Assembly: GCA_037127315.1 (NCBI GenBank)
Contig: JBBBDQ010001922.1
Coordinates: 592,501-656,500 of the forward strand
Origin: Ascarosepion bandense
Lineage: Eukaryota; Mollusca; Cephalopoda; Sepiida; Sepiidae
Direction: 5' to 3'
Length of the DNA: 64,000 nt
Position 1 is the first letter of the stretch; each line of letters starts with the position of its first letter. This document shows, piece after piece, positions 12,263 through 22,795 of the stretch. The notes below the pieces were generated by a model, which saw only the letters and a program-made list of their open reading frames with translations, made no database searches and was not told where the DNA came from. The position numbers were made by a program, and so were the translations under genes.

Positions 12263-12505
12263 TTTACTCTCTGAGACAAATGCTGCATTAATTCTTGCAT
12301 ATTGATGCCAGAAATTTTCTCTCCTATGTTTCCGTTTCTTCTTCTTTAGAACCGCCATTTTCATCAACATATCAATTATTTCTTTCAACTCAGAAACAAG
12401 AATTTCTTCATCTAAAACAGATATACATATCTTCCTAGATTTAACGTCAGTCATTACGTCATCAACTAACAATATGGGCTGTTTTCCATCATTTCTCTTC
12501 ATCAT
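12245..12505 (-). CDS. Possible small protein or first exon, unidentified
   Basis: An 86-codon minus-strand frame starts with ATG ATG at 12505, with an in-frame TAA two codons upstream, so this start is the only one unless a splice acceptor intervenes. It encodes an acidic, hydrophobic-periodic N-terminal half (residues 1-50, with DEEILVSELKEIIDMLMKM, possibly helical) and then a basic run KKKKRKHRREN followed by FWHQYARINAAF. Codon use looks more protein-like than other frames here. A GT in AGA|GTAAAA near 12268 could be a splice donor, which would drop the last few residues. The basic run plus aromatic pattern loosely recalls the N-terminus of PIF/Harbinger-type proteins, but that is a weak resemblance. 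Function is unknown. Confidence 0.25.
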   Translation of the reverse strand: MMKRNDGKQPILLVDDVMTDVKSRKICISVLDEEILVSELKEIIDMLMKMAVLKKKKRKHRRENFWHQYARINAAFVSESKRGGER

Positions 12506-12810
12506 AGATTATTTAGCTTACATCAAATCATGAGCACCTTCAATGACTAGGTAACAACATTGATTAATCATTATGATGTCTTATTATAAAATCAGAAAGA
12601 ATGGTTTCAACAAGGAACCATCACAGAGATAAAATGAAATTCCTTAACCTTTACAAGTTCTCGACTTTATGTAAAAATTAACTTATTCTGCTTGCATTAA
12701 TTCAGAATATCTAAAATTTTATTCACATAATTAAATAAAACTAAAGGAAGATAATCCATTATTTCACAACTAAAGGGAGATAATCATCTATCTATAAAGA
12801 ATTAACACTT
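12506..12810. other. Non-coding stretch
   Basis: AT-rich, with nothing recognised. It includes a loose direct repeat AACTAAAGG..GATAATC at about 12740 and 12769. Confidence 0.5.
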
Positions 12811-12987
12811 AAAAAAAAAAGTTAATTTCCTTACGATTCTTAATAAACCAATGATTTTCATAAATCAAAATTTCCTTCCTTAATTTTATAATATTTACAC
12901 AAAGTTCAAGTATTTTTCTAGAAGGAAATTTTGATTTATGAAAATCATTGGTTTATTAAGAATCGTAAGGAAATTAACTTTTTTTTT
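12811..12987. repeat. Perfect 58-bp inverted repeat, 42-nt loop
   Basis: Left arm 12821-12878 and right arm 12921-12978 are exact reverse complements over all 58 bases. The pairing extends through A/T runs by about nine more. The spacer 12879-12920 is AT-rich and not self-complementary. No transposon-like ends or target duplication were recognised. It is either a very recent inverted duplication, a foldback element, or an assembly foldback. Confidence 0.9.
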
Positions 12988-12989
12988 CT

Positions 12990-13640
12990 TTTTTTTTAAA
13001 CTTGTCACTGAAATTATTCTTTTGTATTTATCAAAGAAAAAAGAAATACTTATTTTACCTATATAGGATGGTTTGATTCATAGCATTTTAATCATAGTCA
13101 GATACTGGCACTTGCTGATATTGTCATTGGCTTATACTGGGATGGGAAGTTTGGTTGCATGTCTAGAACCAGGCAAGAGAAAAAAAAAGCTAAACCAAAT
13201 TAAATCGACTAAGAAGCATAGAATCATGAACCAAAAATCATAAAAGCAAATATAATTCTTAAGACACACAGGTGTATAAGACACACCCAATTTCAACAGA
13301 GCAAATGATGAAAAATATTTATAAATAGTAAAATTAGTAAATGGCTATATTTATGTGGTATGATATTGGTTAAACAAGTCATGATTACAATTAAATCAAA
13401 AAGTAATAGTAAAAAATGTACGCAAGCCTATAAAATCTATTTTATATCCAATTTATTGCATATAATTTTAGTGAAACAAAGTTCTAATATCAATCGTGAT
13501 GAAATTAATATAATGAATATTATTAATAACTTTTAATCTGCATAATAGCCTTTTAAATAATGACAATAGGTATATGAAAATTATTCTAATGTCCCAGCTA
13601 ATTGGAGTTGCCAGGTGGCTAATTTTGATTGACTATCGCA
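12990..13640. other. Non-coding stretch
   Basis: AT-rich sequence; no gene, RNA or repeated family recognised. Confidence 0.5.
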
Positions 13641-13938
13641 ATGTGCATTGTGGTGCAGTGGATATCAGCTCGAAACAGGAAATCAAGAAGCTGAGTTTGA
13701 ATTCCAGTTGAATTCCTTGCATTCATTTACACGCAAATACCCTTGGGAAAGCTATTAATCTATCTCTTCAGTTATGGGTTAAATAACAGGACAGATTGGG
13801 TTCTATAGCCTTGGCTGGTAGCCATTCTCCCACAGAAAGTAATGGCAACCTACTGCGGGATAATCAGTTATGTCTTGAAAGAGACATGATTGCCCAAAGC
13901 ATGTATCACATATGGCACTTATTTAACTGACTGACTGA
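13641..13938 (+). mobile_element. SINE-S copy
   Basis: Intact head: TGGTGCAGTGG fits the pol III A-box consensus and GTTTGAATTCC sits at the B box. The body and the terminal ACTGACTGACTGA are present. A short internal deletion removes part of the CTTCTGCCCAGTC segment near 13863. Confidence 0.85.
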
Positions 13939-14328
13939 TTGCAAATTTAAACCCTATATATGGCATCTAAGAATGCAGGGGAATTTTAAAAGATATATTT
14001 ATTCAAAAAGAAAGTGTGACTAATATGCCATCAAATATGGTACTTATTCTTGTAGATAGTATTTATACAAGAATAGTCACATTAAAAAAAGGATACTAAG
14101 TTTGTGTTCATAGTTCTTGATGTAATGAATATGCCATGAATATGCATACACCTTGGTTCCCCCTTACAATAATGTGATTGGCTGGTGTCAGCCATAAATA
14201 CAGATGAAGGCAAGGACACATGGAGGTCTACAAGTCTACGACTATTGACTACGCCTATGTCTCATTACGTCTACATACTACGTTGTCCTACCCGGTTATA
14301 TTTGCCTAAACCACTTAACTACCTTGAA

Positions 14329-14368
<40 letters not shown>

Positions 14369-14432
14369 GTTTTCTGGACATATCAGTTCTCTTAATAATT
14401 CTAATGAAATCAAAAATCTTTTTACAGTAAGG
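13939..14432. other. Non-coding stretch with (TA)n
   Basis: Contains (TA)n at 14331-14366. Nothing else supported. Confidence 0.5.
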
Positions 14433-14820
14433 TTCCCTCAATAAAAGGCCTGGAGTGCCACTCAAGGTAGAGAGTTAAGGGTTAGTTTATACAAACAGGA
14501 AGGAAAAGATAACTGTTAACTCTAGAAATGAACAGGTTAAGATTGTGGTGATCTGGGAAACATCTTCTTGGGAATCTCTTCCACAGAGCAGTGGTTCACG
14601 AGACGAACCTGAGTGGAACTTAATTCTCGCTAAGGAATACAAATATGTGAGTGGTTTACTAAAATGTAAGTAGCATGGTGGGTTCTAGATGTGAAGGCTA
14701 GAATTGGTGGAACCAAGGAATGCAGTTTGTCTGAGCTCTTAACCATGGAAGTAGTAATAGTTATAAAAGGCTTGCAATATCCGGCCTGTGAGAGAGAGAG
14801 GTCAGAAGGTGGAAAATGAC
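14433..14820 (+). repeat. Family A dispersed repeat, 5' part
   Basis: Matches 36005-36425 (and more briefly 29755-29880) through the phrases GCCACTCAAGGTAGAG, CCACAGAGCA, AGAATTGGTGGAAC and AGGCTTGCAATAT. Its last about 117 nt (14704-14820) are a diverged single version of the minisatellite unit that follows. Confidence 0.65.
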
Positions 14821-15520
14821 ACGTCACCCACAAGGGTTCGGAAATACTTTCAGTTTGTCTGAGCTCTTTCCGTGGATGTAGTAATAGTCGTGAAAGGCTT
14901 GCGGCATCAAGTCTGTGAGAGACTGAGAGAGGTCAGAGGGTGGAAAATGACACGTCACCCACAAGGGTTCGGAAATACTTTCAGTTTGTTTCCTGAGCTC
15001 TTTCCGGTGGATGGTAGTAATAGTTTCGTGAAAGGCCTTAGCGGTTGGCATCAAGTCTGTGAGAGACTGAGAGAGGTCAGAAGGTGGAAAATGACACGTC
15101 ACCCACAAGGGTTCGGAAATGCTTTCAGTTTGTCTGAGCTCTTTCCGTGGATGTAGTAATAGTCGTGAAAGGCTTGCAGCATCAAGTCTGTGAGAGACTG
15201 AGAGAGGTCAGAGGGTGGAAAATGACACGTCACCCACAAGGGTTCGGAAATGCTTTCAGTTTGTCTGAGCTCTTTCCGTGGATGTAGTAATAGTCGTGAA
15301 AGGCTTGCAGCATCAAGTCTGTGAGAGACTGAGAGAGGTCAGAGGGTGTAAAATGACACGTCACCCACAAGGGTTCGGAAATGCTTTCAGTTTGTCTGAG
15401 CTCTTTCCGTGGATGTAGTAATAGTCGTGAAAGGCTTGCGGCATCAAGTCTGTGAGAGACTGAGAGAGGTCAGAGGGTGGAAAATGATTCGTCACCCATA
15501 AGGACTCGGAAATGCCTTTG
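14821..15520 (+). repeat. 131-bp minisatellite inside family A
   Basis: Five head-to-tail units start at 14821, 14952, 15096, 15227 and 15358, with a partial sixth at 15489-15520. Four units are 131 bp; the second is 144 bp through small insertions (extra bases near 14993, 15003 and 15033). Units are nearly identical apart from a few substitutions, and the last partial unit is the most diverged. A unit contains ACGTCACCCACAAGGG and TCAGTTTGTCTGAGCTC. Because 131 is not a multiple of three, the frames seen on both strands change register each unit and are not genes. Confidence 0.92.
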
Positions 15521-15843
15521 AACTCTACAGAGATTGAAAAGTAATAAATGAACAGTTCCCACCCAAATATAACAACCGTACTCCATTTTTGACTTGGTCT
15601 GGCTCCTATGATATAGTAATAAAGCAGTTTACAAATGCAATGGGATCCATGCTTTCCCAAGACCGACAGTAACATTATTTGTTCTTGAAACTGCAAATAA
15701 CTGATTTTGAAAAAAGTTATTATTCTTGTACTGAAAACACTCGGGGAAGATTAGCAGCATTAGATCATAACAATATCACTTAATGCGATGCTTCCATCAT
15801 CTCTCGAGGTCTTAGTGTTTACAGAGAAGAGTTTTTGGCTCTA
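15521..15843. other. Non-coding stretch
   Basis: No supported feature. The minus-strand frame that crosses 15361-15696 is a read-through of the minisatellite. Confidence 0.5.
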
Positions 15844-16447
15844 TATGCATTGCCGTGTAGTGGATATTTTATAAGAATGAGAAATTGGTGAGCCGAGTTC
15901 AAATTCCAGTTGAATTCGTTACATTCACTTGCATGCAAATATCCTCGCGAAAGGTATTCAGCCATCACTTCTCCCTCTACCTATGGGTTAAATAGCAGGA
16001 CAAAGTGGGTTCTATAGCCTTGCTTAGCAACCAGTCTACCACAGAAAGTAATGGAAACCTATTGCAGAAAAATTCTCTGCCCAGTCAGTCATGTCTCTTT
16101 CAAGACATGATTACCCAAGCATATATCACATATGGCACTTAACTGACTGAATATAATAGTTGAAAACAGGAGTAAACCTTCTACTGGTCATAAAATGGGG
16201 AATTGATTTTTTATTGTTATGAAGTAATAAACTGATCTCCTACAAATTACTACTTATTAATATAATCCATCTCTTCTCCAGCTGTGGATTAAATAGCAGA
16301 ACAGATTGTGTTCTATAGCCTTAGTTGGTAACCAGTCTACTGCTGAAAGTAATGGCAACTTACTACAAGATAATCTTCTGTCGAGTCAGTAATGTCTCTT
16401 TCACGATATGATTGCCCAACACTGTATCACGTATGGTACTGACCTAA
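15844..16447 (+). mobile_element. Dimeric SINE-S (D2)
   Basis: First unit 15844-16150 has a degraded A box (TTGCCGTGTAGTGG) and an intact B-box-like GAGTTCAAATTCC. Linker 16151-16262 carries TAATAGTTG, the AAATGGGG half and the ACTGATCTCC half of the hairpin. The second unit, 16263-16447, begins inside the body (CTGTGGATTAAATAGCAG) and lacks promoter boxes. Confidence 0.8.
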
Positions 16448-17950
16448 CCAGCTGGAATTTAAATATGTTCTTTTTAAACCGGTTGCCAAACAAATTTAGA
16501 AAGACATCTTTTATTATCATTGCTTAGGAAGAAATCCCAGCATGCATCTGTTAGATTTATCTATAAATTGGGAGAAGGAAAGATTTTAGCAGATTTTAAG
16601 ACGGAAACTAACAGTGTTTTAAATTATAGCATGAAAAAAATTGCTTGTTGACGTTGGACAGTAAAGAAGTGGGAATTGAACTTTACTGACCACAGAGTGA
16701 ATAAAATTTATTAAAATATTCCATTTTAAATAATTTTATGTGAAGCTTTTTGTAAAAATTCAGATAAAAGAAACAGCAGAAACAATTTAAATCTAAAAAA
16801 AAATTAAGATGGAAAAATAAAAATATATGAAGAAACCTCCAACGCAAGTATAAACTAAATGTACTAACCCTGATTTTAAAAAAAAAAATATATATATATA
16901 TATAGATGAGGAATTTTATTTTTAATTCTTGCATGAGTAGTATGCAACTTGGTATGACTCTTTTCTTTGCTTGGGAAAAATTCTTTGTGCATGTAAGTCT
17001 TGGAGAAAGTATTCTTACATTTCCTTTCTTCGTTTGAATAACCTTGTAACATTGAAAATTCCTATTTAAGAAAAAAACAAGCAAAAACTTGTATATTTCA
17101 GTTATTTTTATAAGAAAAACAATTTTTTATCATGTGTAGAATTGAAAGTTTACCAAATGACCTCTTATACCCCTGTTATCTTAGAAAATAAGAAATTAAA
17201 AAACAAACGAAAGTCACATATCCAATATTTAAGAAGTAATACTAGAAAAAAACCTATTTATATTTTTGGAAAATTACATTTTTCCACTTTTCTAGAATCC
17301 TAGGTTTGGTAAAAGTTTAGTATTTTCAACAAAAAAGTGCAATTCTTTTCTTTATAAACATCAACAAAAACTACTTAAAAATCCTCGTATATTCATTTGA
17401 GTTTGCAAACTGTTTTTTTTTTTCTGTTTATGAAAGGAAATCAGTCAAGAAAGCAACTTCTACTAGAAATAAATATTTAAAAATTCTGCTGCAACTTTTT
17501 ATCTTGAAAACAATTCCAACGCTATTGTTTAACAATATTTACCAAAATAAATCAAGACTATCTGTACAGTTAGCAATTGTTTAAGAAAAAAAAGCTTTCA
17601 TCTGGACAATCCAGAAAATACATGAGAATTAATATTTCTTTAATTTCCATTACGCAAATGACATTTCCTAAAAGAAAAACAAGAATTTATAAGTAACATA
17701 AATATGATTAAAACATTATTTTTTTTTCTCCATTAGATAAATTTATTTTCTATCGAAATATTCTTATGTATAATAATAATAATTATAATAATACTTTCTA
17801 GTAGTTGCATATTCAAAAGTAGCAGTTGGTGTTCAAGCTCAGGTGAAAACTGAAAATTTTAAACATTACTTTTGCAACACAATCATCCTTCTTAAGCCTG
17901 TATATTTTATATATCTATAAAATAAAAGTGATTCAAACTTAGAAATAATT
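16448..17950. other. AT-rich non-coding stretch
   Basis: Nothing recognised apart from A/T runs and a short (TA)n at about 16887-16904. The minus frame at 16683-17084 runs through that (TA)n and is low-complexity. Confidence 0.55.
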
Positions 17951-17954
17951 ATCT

Positions 17955-18290
17955 TAAATGTGTGTTTATATTTCTGAGATGCAGTATTCTATCTATTTAC
18001 ATTGTTTCGATTGTTGTCCTCGTCTTTGTTCCATTCACTGCTTTTCAGCCATTGTATGTTCTGGCCTTCTTCAGGTGATATTTGTATGTTAGCCCATTTC
18101 AGGAAATAAACATAAGAATATTTACACAAATGTCATCAAACCAATCTTCAGAAACGGCAACATACAGATTGACTTTTCTGGGTTCAGTTCAAAGTTCAAG
18201 CAAACATCACCTGAATATGACTGGAGAGTACCGACGCTGAAACATTGTGAATGGGACAATAAAGATGAGGAAAGTCCAAACTCATTTTAT
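17955..18290. mobile_element. SINE-T fragments, inverted pair
   Basis: 17955-18085 matches the reverse of the SINE-T body (TATTTCTGAGATGCAG, TTGTCCTCGTCTTTG). 18185-18290 matches the forward body (GGTTCAGTTCAAAGTTC, AACATTGTGAATGGGACAA). The two lie in opposite orientation about 100 nt apart. Confidence 0.5.
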
Positions 18291-18825
18291 TAAATTGTGT
18301 AATAAAGATTTATTTTCTGATGCAAAAGTTTTCAGCATTGTTTTTGAGAAAATTTTATATTTATATAAATTCATAGCATCAGTATTCAGCCATTTTTTTC
18401 CTTGGTTTTCTAGAACCTTAGTGCTATCTTTCAGCCAAATTGTGTTATTGCATCATATTAGATTCATGAAAAAGTTTGCAGTATGTTCAATAAAACCTTT
18501 TTTCCAAGAAGCATTATCTTGCTAACAAAGTCTTTTTTCCTGGATTTCCATGACCTTATGCCACCTTTCAGCTTAATGGTAAATTCCATCATAAAAGAGA
18601 AAAAAACTGTTTAGAAATGAATTCTTCAAATTCTTGGAACTGCTAACCAGACAATAGAATGGTATAATATATATGAAAACAAACCTTTTACAGACATAGG
18701 AAGCAAACATTTATTTTATAACCCTCAGTAATCATATTACGAATGTGATGCAGCAACTGATTATGAATCTGCGATGCGTCGTTCTTCTGCATGTATTGTA
18801 TTTACCCCAGACCTGACATTTTCAG
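18291..18825. other. Non-coding stretch
   Basis: Nothing supported. The plus frame at 18247-18525 is hydrophobic but has no start or splice context and overlaps a repeat. Confidence 0.5.
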
Positions 18826-18996
18826 TTGAGCACTTGACTTGTACCATAGCCCAGGGGTAGAGTCGCCGACTGACGCCATTTCAGTCGGGTTTCAATCCTG
18901 GGCAAGAAAGCAATTGGAGTCTAACCGTATTGATGAGCTGTGATACAGCAAAACAGATCTCTCTGAGGATGACAATATATATATATATATATATAT
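18826..18996 (+). mobile_element. SINE-P copy with (TA)n tail
   Basis: tRNA-like head: TAGCCCAGGGG fits the A-box consensus exactly, and GGTTTCAATCCTGGG contains a strong B box. The body has GATGAGCTGTGATACAG and ends GAGGATGAC, then (TA)n at 18974-18996. It is the best preserved head of this family in the window. Confidence 0.8.
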
Positions 18997-19394
18997 TTTT
19001 TATCTTCGAAAGCATCCAATCAAATGGACGAATTGTATATTAACAATTTGTCTAAATTGCCAACACTTTGTAATAACTGAATCTTTTTGTATCTTATGAA
19101 GCAGAGAGAAACATGTTCTGGCAGGAGATTTAAGAAGGTGCTGCTAAAACTGTCCGGAGTCACTGTTTTCAGTTTCTAGTCTCAAAATTAATCCATTTTT
19201 TAAAACATTGCTACTAACATTCTTGCCTAAAATTTTTTTTTCTGTATAAGGTAAAAATATAAAAAAATAAAAAATGTTTCTTTCTATAAATTCATGAAAA
19301 ATCTGTTTTATTAGCCTTAGATTCTCTTTGAAAGAACTGCTGACAGATTTGTACTATCAATAAAAGAGCACAGTAAAAATTCCAGATATTTACA
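18997..19394. other. Non-coding stretch
   Basis: No recognised feature. Confidence 0.5.
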
Positions 19395-20083
19395 ACTAGC
19401 AGTATAGCCTGGCGTTGCTCGGGTGTAATGAAAGTTTTAAAACTAGTCCACAGTCCTGGAGCTCACTCTTTGGACGTTGGCACGAAAGACTAAAAAGCAA
19501 TAGTTGTTTCTAGTTAAAGCAAAACCGTAGACTGAAAGAAAAATGAATGGATGTAAGTCAAATTTTGATTTCCTGGTATTGATATCAAATAATTTTTTTT
19601 GTCGTAAACTGAATTTTGAAGGCTAAATAAGTCCTCTGAGTAAATGGTATCATGGCTGAGACTAAGAACTACAATGATACCTACTTAGAGCCAAACCCGA
19701 AGCAAAAACTAAAATAAAAAGGCTGAAAAAATACAGACATATAGGCAGATAAACAGACACACACACAAACATCTTGCTTTTTTATGTGCGTTGTGATGCA
19801 GTGGATATCGGCTCGGAATGAGAAATCAGAGAGCAGAGTTCAAATTCCAGTTGAATTCATTGCATTCATTTACGCGCAAATACCCTTGGGAAAGGTATTA
19901 ATCTGTCTCTTCCTTCCAGTTATGGGTTAAATAACAGGACAGATTGGGTTCTTTAGCCTTGGCTAGCTGCCAGTCTACCACAGAAAGCAATGGCAACCTA
20001 CTGTGGGATAATCTTCTGCCCAGTCAATCATGTCTCTTTCGAGACATGATAACCCAAACATGTTTCATGTATGGCACTTAACT

Positions 20084-20118
<35 letters not shown>

Positions 20119-20372
20119 CGATTTTCTGCACTATTGTAAGAACTGCAACCTTGAAACTTCTGAATATTGTTTCTAATATCTTTCTCTATGAGTGTATCAA
20201 ATTTGATTAAAATTGGACCACTTCTTCTATAACCCAATTTTTTTCAATTTTCGATATTTATCGGGGGTACCTCGACACAAAACCTAGCTAGGAACACTCA
20301 CAGACACTTATAGTACAATTGTGTAAATTTTCAAGAAAATTGGTTCAGTCGTTTCGGAGTCTATAGGTAATA

Positions 20373-20420
<48 letters not shown>

Positions 20421-20445
20421 AAGTTCCATTTATAAATAAGTTTTG
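19395..20445 (+). mobile_element. Family R copy 1, split by a SINE
   Basis: The left part 19395-19784 begins CTAGCAGTATAGCCTGGCG and ends at CATCTTGCTTTTTTA. The right part 20117-20445 runs from ATCGATTTTCTGCACTATTG to CCATTTATAAATAAG. Relatives at 44355-44860 (plus) and 33575-34040 (minus) have these parts joined by a (TA)n. A (CA)n at 20374-20416 has expanded near the 3' end. There is no reading frame and no clear inverted termini. Confidence 0.75.
19785..20087 (+). mobile_element. SINE-S copy nested in family R
   Basis: Head TGCGTTGTGATGCAGTGG, a B-box-like GAGTTCAAATTCC, and terminal ACTTAACTGAC. It sits exactly where the other R copies have only a TA array, so it inserted into that array. 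The remaining (TA)n is 20087-20116. Confidence 0.85.
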
Positions 20446-21050
20446 ATTTTGATAGTGTTATTTGCCATTTCCTTCTAAGGAAACATTGGCTACTCATTCA
20501 ATGAATACCAAATGTGGCTTTCAGTCAAAATTTATAAAATTTTACTCTTAAAACAATTTTTTCAGGTAAATAAGTTTCTCTCATCCAGTAGCTATGCTCT
20601 TTCCAGTATTGATGGAGGTTTCCTCCCTAACTTTTTATCTAAAGTCATGCAGAAAGTTAGCCTCTTGATTTTTTTATTACTTTCTCTTTAAGCTAGGTGT
20701 GATATCCATTCTTATTTTAAGCAAACTTTCTGGAAACTTTTGCATTTATGAAATAAATCAAAATAAAAAAGAAATTGACTGCACATTTTTTTATAAACAT
20801 AGATTTTCAATTGTTTATTGCAACTTATTTGTATAACCTGACCTGGTTGGTTTATATTTTATCAATCAACCTTCTGTCTGTTATACCAGCATATTGGGTG
20901 CAGTTATGTGTGGATATATTTTTGAACAATTTTTTGTTAGCTGCTGAATATTTTTTTTTTTGTTTCAGAAAAAGAGTTTAGCATAAATAATTATTAAAGA
21001 AATGATTGGAAAATACTTAAAACATTCTTCCAAAATTTATCCTTCATTTT
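20446..21050. other. Non-coding stretch
   Basis: Nothing supported; T runs near 20950. The open frame at 20775-20981 is hydrophobic, AT-driven and lacks gene context. Confidence 0.5.
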
Positions 21051-21051
21051 T

Positions 21052-21860
21052 TTCTTTTAATCAGTTCATTCCAATCAAGGTGATAATGCCACTAAGATGC
21101 AAGGAGGTTATGGAGAGTGAAAGAGAATGAGGAAATTTTAGAATGAACTGGAAGCCTAATCCTAAACAGGAAGCAAAAGATAAACATCTACTCCTGTTCA
21201 AAAGATTAGAGTAGAGTGTGAATTGGATGATAGACAAACAAATCCTTATATCCTCATGAATAGATTAGGATATGACCAGGACATCAAGACATTCCTGTTT
21301 AACTAACTAATCCCCAGAAAACCCTAGAAATTTTTTTTTAATCATATCACCCCAAGCAAGGCAGTAACGCCACTGATGCGCAGGGGGCTACTTAAGAGTA
21401 AAAAGATTGGAAAAGAGAAAGCTGGAAACCACATCCTAAATAGGGAACAATGGATGAGCCTCTTCACCTGTTCAAAAGATGAGGGTGGAGTGTGAACCAG
21501 ACGATAGTTTAGTCTATCTACTCCAATTGAGAAAAAGAAAAGAGTAAGAAGATTGAAAGCCGGAAACCACATCCTGAACAAGGGATGAGCCTCTTCACCT
21601 ACATATTATTCTAAATAATGGTTATAAATTAAACTAATATTAAAATATACAAGCAGTACTAAATCCACACCTAAAAATCCTGTTAGACATACTGGTGTCT
21701 TGATGATGACAGAATGAAAATATACATGGTTATAAATGGTTAAATTTTAATTGCAAATCAAAATAATGTTAAGATATAAAAATGACACTAGACTAAAATC
21801 TAAACAAACTCTTTATGATGCATTAATCTCCTGAAAATCCAAGAATTAAAGATATATTAA
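21052..21860 (-). mobile_element. Family Y element interrupted by a Z copy
   Basis: Left part 21052-21330 and right part 21604-21860 together align with the uninterrupted Y copy at 25795-26180 (CCCTAGAAA at the break, then GGTTATAAATTA and AATATACAAGCAGTA). The tail part with GATTGCAAATCAAAATAATG-like sequence also recurs near 28290. The orientation is set by similarity of 21052-21330 to the Z/LINE-L terminus read on the minus strand. Confidence 0.6.
21331..21603 (-). mobile_element. Z copy (LINE-L-like 3' end) nested in Y
   Basis: On the minus strand it ends with CCTTGCTTGGGGTGATATG followed by an A tail (T run 21331-21338 on plus). The segment AAACCACATCCTGAACAAGGG repeats at 21562, giving a partial internal tandem. 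It shares its ending with LINE-L but not the RT-coding part. Confidence 0.7.
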
Positions 21861-22138
21861 TTATTAAATTAATTACAAATTAAAAAAAAATAATACATAA
21901 CAATGGATGAATCCTCAGTTGGACATAATTAGTTTTTTTTGTTGTTTTTTTTAAAAATATTCTTTGTCAAATTATTGACGCCTGTTATATGCCAGTGTAT
22001 GTTATATACTCAGACTGAGAAATACGGTATTCTTATTAATGCAACACTAGTGCAAAATAGTTAAGTTGTTCTAATAATTCTAAGATTTGATCTGAGATGA
22101 GTGTAATTTTAGAAGAGTGAATAAAAGGAATATTTTCT
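21861..22138. other. Non-coding stretch
   Basis: AT-rich, nothing recognised. Confidence 0.45.
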
Positions 22139-22795
22139 TATATGAGATGTGTTCAAAAAGTATCCAACCTTTGAGAATTAAAAAAAAAAGAAATCACTTC
22201 TTTACATTTCATAAATTTTATTTAATCACCTTCAAAATACTCTCCCTGAGAGTTCACGCGCTTCTCCTAGCCATCCTACCACTGCTGGTAACACTTTCAG
22301 AATATTATAGAGATTCAGCACTACCTTTCTCAAAATTTCCTTCGTGCGGCTTTTTCAGATTGGGAAAGAGCCAGAAGTCACACGGTGCCAAGTCAAGAAA
22401 GTAGGAAGCCTGTTGAACTAGTGGTGCATTGTTTTTGACTAGGAAAACTTGGATTTATGTGGTTAAAATGAGGTCAATTTCACTAACACTCTCCAACATG
22501 AACAAATCCCCATTAAAATGGAAGGTACTGATTCTATGCTTATTTCAATTCTGTGAGTAATTTCCTAAATTGTTATATGACTGTCTTCCATGACAATTTG
22601 ACAAACCTTCTCAATCAGCTTCACATTTTGGCTTGTGAATGGGCAGCCTGATTGTATCTTGTTCTCCACTGATGTGCCAGCATGTTGGAAGCAGTATCAT
22701 CATCCCTTGAGCTTGATCAACAAGCTTTTGGCAAAACTTTATACAATCTCTCTGTTCAATGCATCTTGTTAGGGTCATAACTGTGGGTAAATAGT
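22139..22795 (-). mobile_element. Mariner-like transposon relic
   Basis: On the minus strand three mariner transposase blocks can be read in order. Near 22745-22715 is EQRDCIKFCQKL, as in the N-terminal helix-turn-helix region. Near 22610-22530 is KLIEKVCQIVMED followed by ITHRIEISIESVPSIL, as in the second helix-turn-helix linker. Near 22400-22365 is DLAPCDFWLFP, containing the last Asp of the DD34D triad. Blocks are in different frames with stops between them. The second catalytic Asp motif reads NNAP instead of DNAP, and most of the 34-residue spacer is missing. The 3' side ends with a GTTGGATACTTTTTGAAC-like terminus at 22139-22170. The element is dead. Confidence 0.75.

Noticed and set aside
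14824..15156. Protein genes on both strands in the minisatellite
   Set aside because: The unit is 131 bp, so the frame changes every repeat; openness on both strands reflects base composition and repetition.
18840..18905. A tRNA gene
   Set aside because: A and B boxes are good, but the acceptor stem does not close and a SINE body with GATGAGCTGTGATACAG follows, as in four other copies.
22117..22404. A 95-residue plus-strand protein
   Set aside because: It is antisense to the mariner transposase relic, whose minus-strand motifs are recognisable.
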